In this document: positions 61,011 through 64,000 of the stretch, piece by piece
How positions within the stretch are numbered: position 1 is the stretch's first letter
Layout: each line of letters opens with the position of its first letter
Assembly: GCF_001591145.1 (NCBI RefSeq)
Contig: NZ_BCUF01000004.1
Coordinates: forward strand, 1-64,000
Direction: 5' to 3'
Source: Vibrio harveyi NBRC 15634 = ATCC 14126 = KCTC 12724
GTDB taxonomy: Bacteria > Pseudomonadota > Gammaproteobacteria > Enterobacterales > Vibrionaceae
Length of the DNA: 64,000 bases
Notes under the pieces: generated by a model
The model's input: only the letters and a program-made list of their open reading frames with translations
Databases searched by the model: none
What the model was told of the DNA's origin: nothing
Made by a program: the position numbers and the translations under genes

Positions 61011-61366
61011 GCCTGACCTCGCTCAATCACAACACCAACTGCGCGTGCTTGAGGAACCGCACCAGGCTTCGCTAAACGAATTTTCACCCAAGGTACAGAG
61101 AAACGTTGCATGATAAGTTCTGCAACTTCTTCTGCGACACGCTCAACCAACAAGAAACGACCATTTTCGATGTGATTCAACACCGCTTCACTCACTTGTG
61201 AGTAATCCAACGCATCTTGAACATCATCACTCTTACCCGCAGGTTTGTTGTCGTGTGCCATTTCGATATCCAGAACCAGCTTTTGCTTGATTTGCTGTTC
61301 CCAATCGTAAACGCCGATGGTGGTGATTACTTCTAACTGTTCAATAAAAACTTTATCCAGAGCCAT
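61007..61366 (-). CDS. folB: Dihydroneopterin aldolase
   Basis: FolB cleaves dihydroneopterin to the substrate of FolK and glycolaldehyde. The 119 residues contain the family elements TTIGVYDWEQ (with the catalytic Glu), a DYSQVSEAVL segment and a C-terminal VRLAKPGAVPQA-like segment with the conserved Lys (IRLAKPGAVP). It is the first gene of folB-folK-uppP, divergent from plsY, as folB and ygiH (plsY) are in E. coli. Confidence 0.95.
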   Translation of the reverse strand: MALDKVFIEQLEVITTIGVYDWEQQIKQKLVLDIEMAHDNKPAGKSDDVQDALDYSQVSEAVLNHIENGRFLLVERVAEEVAELIMQRFSVPWVKIRLAKPGAVPQARAVGVVIERGQA

Positions 61367-61426
61367 CTTATGTCCTTCTTTTACAGAGGTCGGATACCCG
61401 ATTTGGGCAAATTGATCGTACTATTC

Positions 61427-61491
61427 TATACCCAAGCAACCTACTATGACCTTTCACTCTGTAAATTGGCTGAAAAAGTCGCTTGGGTATA
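61427..61491. repeat. TATACCCAAG palindromic intergenic repeat, copy B
   Basis: This 65-base element starts TATACCCAAGCAACCT and ends AGTCGCTTGGGTATA, sharing the 10-base terminal inverted repeat and the AACCT inner sequence with the copy at 44369. The interior differs and is 13 bases longer. It lies in the divergent folB-plsY region and may overlap promoter DNA. Confidence 0.75.
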
Positions 61492-61631
61492 AACTGCGAA
61501 GACTCTTTATATACAAGAAATCCCATAATGCAAGCTCTATCGCAGAGAGTATTTTTGCTCAAAGCCGAATCGCGGTATGATAGCAATTACTCAGGAACTG
61601 AGCATTAAATTCCAATCCATCAAGGACTTCT

Positions 61632-62243
61632 ATGGACGCACTGGCACTAATAATGACAATGGCAGCCTATTTGCTGGGTTCTATCTCCAGCGCGGTGCTA
61701 ATTTGTCGTTTATTAAGACTGCCGGATCCGCGTAAAGTGGGCTCTAACAATCCTGGAGCCACCAATGTCCTGCGTATCGGAGGCAAAGGTGCAGCGGCGG
61801 CAGTGTTGCTGTTCGACATGCTCAAAGGAACAATTCCGGTTTGGAGCGGCTACTTTCTTGGTATCGACCCAATCATCCTTGGCGTTATTGCCATTGCAGC
61901 GTGCCTTGGTCACATGTACCCAATATTTTTCCACTTTAAGGGGGGTAAAGGTGTCGCAACAGCACTTGGTGCAATAGCCCCTATTGGATTGGATCTGACT
62001 GGGCTGGTCATGCTGACTTGGTTATCGGTCGCTTTGTTGTTTCGCTACTCTTCTCTAGCTGCGCTTGTTACGGTACTCGTTACGCCCTTCTATGCTTGGA
62101 TGTTCAAACCGCAGTACACCTTACCTGTCGCGATGCTTTGTTGTTTGATCGTGTTTAAACATCATCAGAATATTCGCCGCTTATTGTCAGGGGAAGAACC
62201 CAAGATTGGTGAAAAGAAATTGGTAGAAAAAAACTCGGCGTAA
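61632..62243 (+). CDS. plsY: Acyl-phosphate:glycerol-3-phosphate acyltransferase PlsY
   Basis: PlsY puts the first acyl chain on glycerol-3-phosphate using acyl phosphate from PlsX. The 203 residues have about five membrane helices. The three conserved motifs are visible: GSISSA near the start, [12 protein letters not shown] (37-48), and [18 protein letters not shown] (93-110). The ATG has an AAGGA site. The terminator stem overlaps the last codons and the stop. Confidence 0.96.
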   Translation: MDALALIMTMAAYLLGSISSAVLICRLLRLPDPRKVGSNNPGATNVLRIGGKGAAAAVLLFDMLKGTIPVWSGYFLGIDPIILGVIAIAACLGHMYPIFFHFKGGKGVATALGAIAPIGLDLTGLVMLTWLSVALLFRYSSLAALVTVLVTPFYAWMFKPQYTLPVAMLCCLIVFKHHQNIRRLLSGEEPKIGEKKLVEKNSA

Positions 62244-62256
62244 TGCCGAGTTTTTT
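62227..62256 (+). terminator. Terminator spanning the plsY stop codon
   Basis: An AAAAAACTCGGC/GCCGAGTTTTTT stem with a GTAAT loop. The TAA stop of plsY (62241-62243) is in the loop, so the left arm is coding. Confidence 0.88.
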
Positions 62257-62282
62257 GTTTATTCAATCGTTACTTGAAAAAA

Positions 62283-63101
62283 TTACGACGCATGCACTTT
62301 ATTCAAGAAATCCAACAACATCTGGTTGACGATTTCTGGCTGTTCCAATGAACTGATATGACCCGCTTCAGGGATCTCAACCAACTCACTGCCAGTGATG
62401 CAATCGTTCATTAAGTAAGATTCAAATACTGGACGAGGCTTATCCTCGCGACCAACCGCAATCAAGGTTGGCAATGCAAACATCTCTGCATCTTCGATAA
62501 CGTCACGACGCCCAAACACCATACGTCCAATACGAGCTACTTCGACCGCGCGCTCACCTTGCAATGCTTCAAGACTTTGCTTGAATGATGCCACAAGTTC
62601 AGGATTGGCTTGCTCTGCGTTGTTGGCAAAGAACAGCGGTGTGACAGCCTCAACGATCGGTGCTGGTACAGCTTGAACTTGGCTTATCGCATCCAGCATC
62701 GCAAAGTATTTCTTATGTGTAACTTCAGGTTCCAAACCGATGAATGTATCCATAAGAACCAGAGATTTAACACGTTGAGGAGCTTGTGACGTCAGCTCTG
62801 CTCCCCACATCCCACCAACCGATAAACCAACAATAGAGAATTGTTCGATCTCCAAATGATCCATGAGTGCCAGCATATGTTGAGCGTAATCGACTAAAGA
62901 TCGCGTCGAAGTAGGCGCGGCGTCCGACTCACCATGCGCCCATAGATCAGGCACGATACAACGATATGATTGGCTCAACACTTCAATCTGTGGAGCCCAC
63001 ATTTGGTTATCCCACAAGTAGCTGTGACCAAACAGCAATACAGGACCTTCGCCCTTATCTAGGTAAGCAAGCTGCTGACCTTCAATTTCAAACTTATTCA
63101 T
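62283..63101 (-). CDS. Alpha/beta hydrolase of unknown substrate
   Basis: The 272-residue protein is a standard alpha/beta hydrolase: LLFGHSYLWDN gives the oxyanion turn, GLSVGGMWG the nucleophile elbow with its Ser, and EAGHISSLEQPE the catalytic His near the end. The overall form resembles proline-iminopeptidase- and carboxylesterase-like enzymes, but nothing in the sequence fixes a substrate. An in-frame ATG at 63113 would add four residues; both have weak ribosome-binding sites. It stands alone between plsY and tsaD, where E. coli has no such gene. Confidence 0.9.
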   Translation of the reverse strand: MNKFEIEGQQLAYLDKGEGPVLLFGHSYLWDNQMWAPQIEVLSQSYRCIVPDLWAHGESDAAPTSTRSLVDYAQHMLALMDHLEIEQFSIVGLSVGGMWGAELTSQAPQRVKSLVLMDTFIGLEPEVTHKKYFAMLDAISQVQAVPAPIVEAVTPLFFANNAEQANPELVASFKQSLEALQGERAVEVARIGRMVFGRRDVIEDAEMFALPTLIAVGREDKPRPVFESYLMNDCITGSELVEIPEAGHISSLEQPEIVNQMLLDFLNKVHAS

Positions 63102-63215
63102 TGTTATATCCATTTATTATTCTTCGGCACAATCCTATCACTGAAACGAAACAAAACTGCTCGCATCAGTTAGGCTCTTACAATCAATTACACAAGGTCT
63201 TTCAATTAGCTAGCT

Positions 63216-63250
63216 AAAAATAAAGGCCTCTGATGAGCAGAGACCTTTAT
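63216..63250 (-). terminator. Terminator of tsaD
   Basis: A 13-base stem (ATAAAGGCCTCTG with CAGAGACCTTTAT, one wobble on minus) followed on minus by TTTTTAG lies about 40 bases past the tsaD stop. Confidence 0.8.
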
Positions 63251-63288
63251 CGTGTTAAATATATTTCAAACCTTCAGTAGAAGTTTGA

Positions 63289-64000
63289 TTACGCGATTGG
63301 CGTAAGCTGGTCGATAGGCCAACGCGGACGCGCTTCTACCGACATATCTGCCACTTCACCGTTTTTCAGGCGTTGCATACCTGCGTATGCGATCATCGCG
63401 CCATTGTCCGTACAGAACTCAGTGCGTGGGTAGTAAACTTCACCACCAACTTTCTTCGCCAGTTTTTCAAGCTCAGCACGCAGACGACGGTTAGCACTTA
63501 CACCGCCAGCAATAACAATGCGCTTCATACCTGTTTGCTCAAGTGCGCGCTTACATTTAATTGCCAGCGTAGCACATACCGCTTCTTCGAATGCGTAAGC
63601 GATATCAGCGCGAGTTTGTTCATCATCACCGTTTGCAGCAATCGTGTTTGCCGTGAAAGTTTTTAAACCTGAGAAGCTCATGTCCAAACCTGGCACATTC
63701 GTCATTGGACGTGGGAATTTAAAGCGACCCGGAGTACCTTTTTCAGCCAACTTAGATAACAGTGGACCACCAGGGTAATCCAAGCCCATTAGCTTCGCAG
63801 TCTTATCGAATGCTTCACCCGCCGCATCATCAATAGATTCGCCTAGGATTTTGTACTCGCCGATGCCTTTAACTTCAACCATCATTGAGTGACCACCCGA
63901 TACCAATACCGCCACAAATGGGAACGGTGGTGGGTTATCTTCTAGCATAGGCGCCAGTAGGTGACCTTCCATATGGTGAACAGGCACCGCAGGCACACCC
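63289..64000 (-). CDS. tsaD: tRNA threonylcarbamoyladenosine transferase TsaD, 3' part
   Basis: TsaD, with TsaB and TsaE, attaches the threonylcarbamoyl group to A37 of ANN-decoding tRNAs. The gene runs off the right edge, so about the first 100 residues are missing; the frame is open to the last base. Visible are the metal-binding HHMEGH motif, ALVSGGH-type [28 protein letters not shown] and the late [12 protein letters not shown] with the third metal ligand region. The apparent methionine at 63996 is an internal GTG codon, not a start. Confidence 0.96.
   Translation of the reverse strand, partial: GVPAVPVHHMEGHLLAPMLEDNPPPFPFVAVLVSGGHSMMVEVKGIGEYKILGESIDDAAGEAFDKTAKLMGLDYPGGPLLSKLAEKGTPGRFKFPRPMTNVPGLDMSFSGLKTFTANTIAANGDDEQTRADIAYAFEEAVCATLAIKCKRALEQTGMKRIVIAGGVSANRRLRAELEKLAKKVGGEVYYPRTEFCTDNGAMIAYAGMQRLKNGEVADMSVEARPRWPIDQLTPIA

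Overview
This window is chromosomal housekeeping DNA from a gammaproteobacterium, almost certainly a Vibrio (Harveyi-clade-like: V. parahaemolyticus, V. alginolyticus, V. campbellii and relatives). The reasons are protein sequences close to but distinct from their Escherichia coli counterparts, a cytochrome bc1 operon next to rpsI, gspAB next to cca, and rnpB beside rsmI. Species is not resolved from the sequence alone. No prophage, insertion sequence, integron, CRISPR array, toxin-antitoxin or defence system is visible, and I found no convincing undescribed system. The interesting signals are mainly in RNA and intergenic DNA.

Layout. (1) Positions 1-20270, minus strand: secA, then the complete division and cell-wall (dcw) cluster, transcribed in the order rsmH-ftsL-ftsI-murE-murF-mraY-murD-ftsW-murG-murC-ftsQ-ftsA-ftsZ-lpxC. 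mraZ and ddlB, present in the E. coli cluster, are missing here. (2) 20406-25679: rnpB (RNase P RNA) with a fourfold tandem repeat in its P3 arm, rsmI, and the divergent envelope operon lpoA-yraN-diaA-dolP. (3) 25678-32240, minus strand: sspB, sspA, the bc1 operon petABC, rpsI, rplM, zapE. (4) 32437-35740, plus strand: zapG, degQ (with a sigma-E-like promoter), degS. (5) 35779-42806, minus strand: parC, parE, yqiA, cpdA, a DUF1249 gene, nudF; then tolC on plus. (6) 44565-52718: hldE, glnE and the triphosphatase ygiF on minus, with a divergent chemoreceptor/potassium-channel pair inserted between glnE and ygiF. (7) 52924-58261: a Pit accessory protein and the phosphate transporter pit, an SH3-domain membrane protein, and gspA/gspB of type II secretion. 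(8) 58410-64000: cca, uppP, folK, folB, plsY, an alpha/beta hydrolase and the 3' part of tsaD.

The genes form a few functional groups. The dcw cluster makes lipid II (murC-F, mraY, murG), polymerises and crosslinks it at the septum (ftsW, ftsI) and builds the divisome (ftsA, ftsZ, ftsQ, ftsL). uppP recycles the undecaprenyl carrier, lpoA activates a peptidoglycan synthase, and zapE and zapG also bear on division or envelope growth. lpxC and hldE supply lipopolysaccharide; degQ, degS, secA, tolC and gspAB handle export and envelope quality control.

All gene starts were judged by homology, ribosome-binding sites and codon type. Several reading frames extend upstream of the true start, and three genes (ftsQ, cpdA, and formally murF) have a TTG as the first possible start; for murF I prefer a nearby ATG. 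Comparisons with E. coli gene order are from memory of that genome, not from a search.
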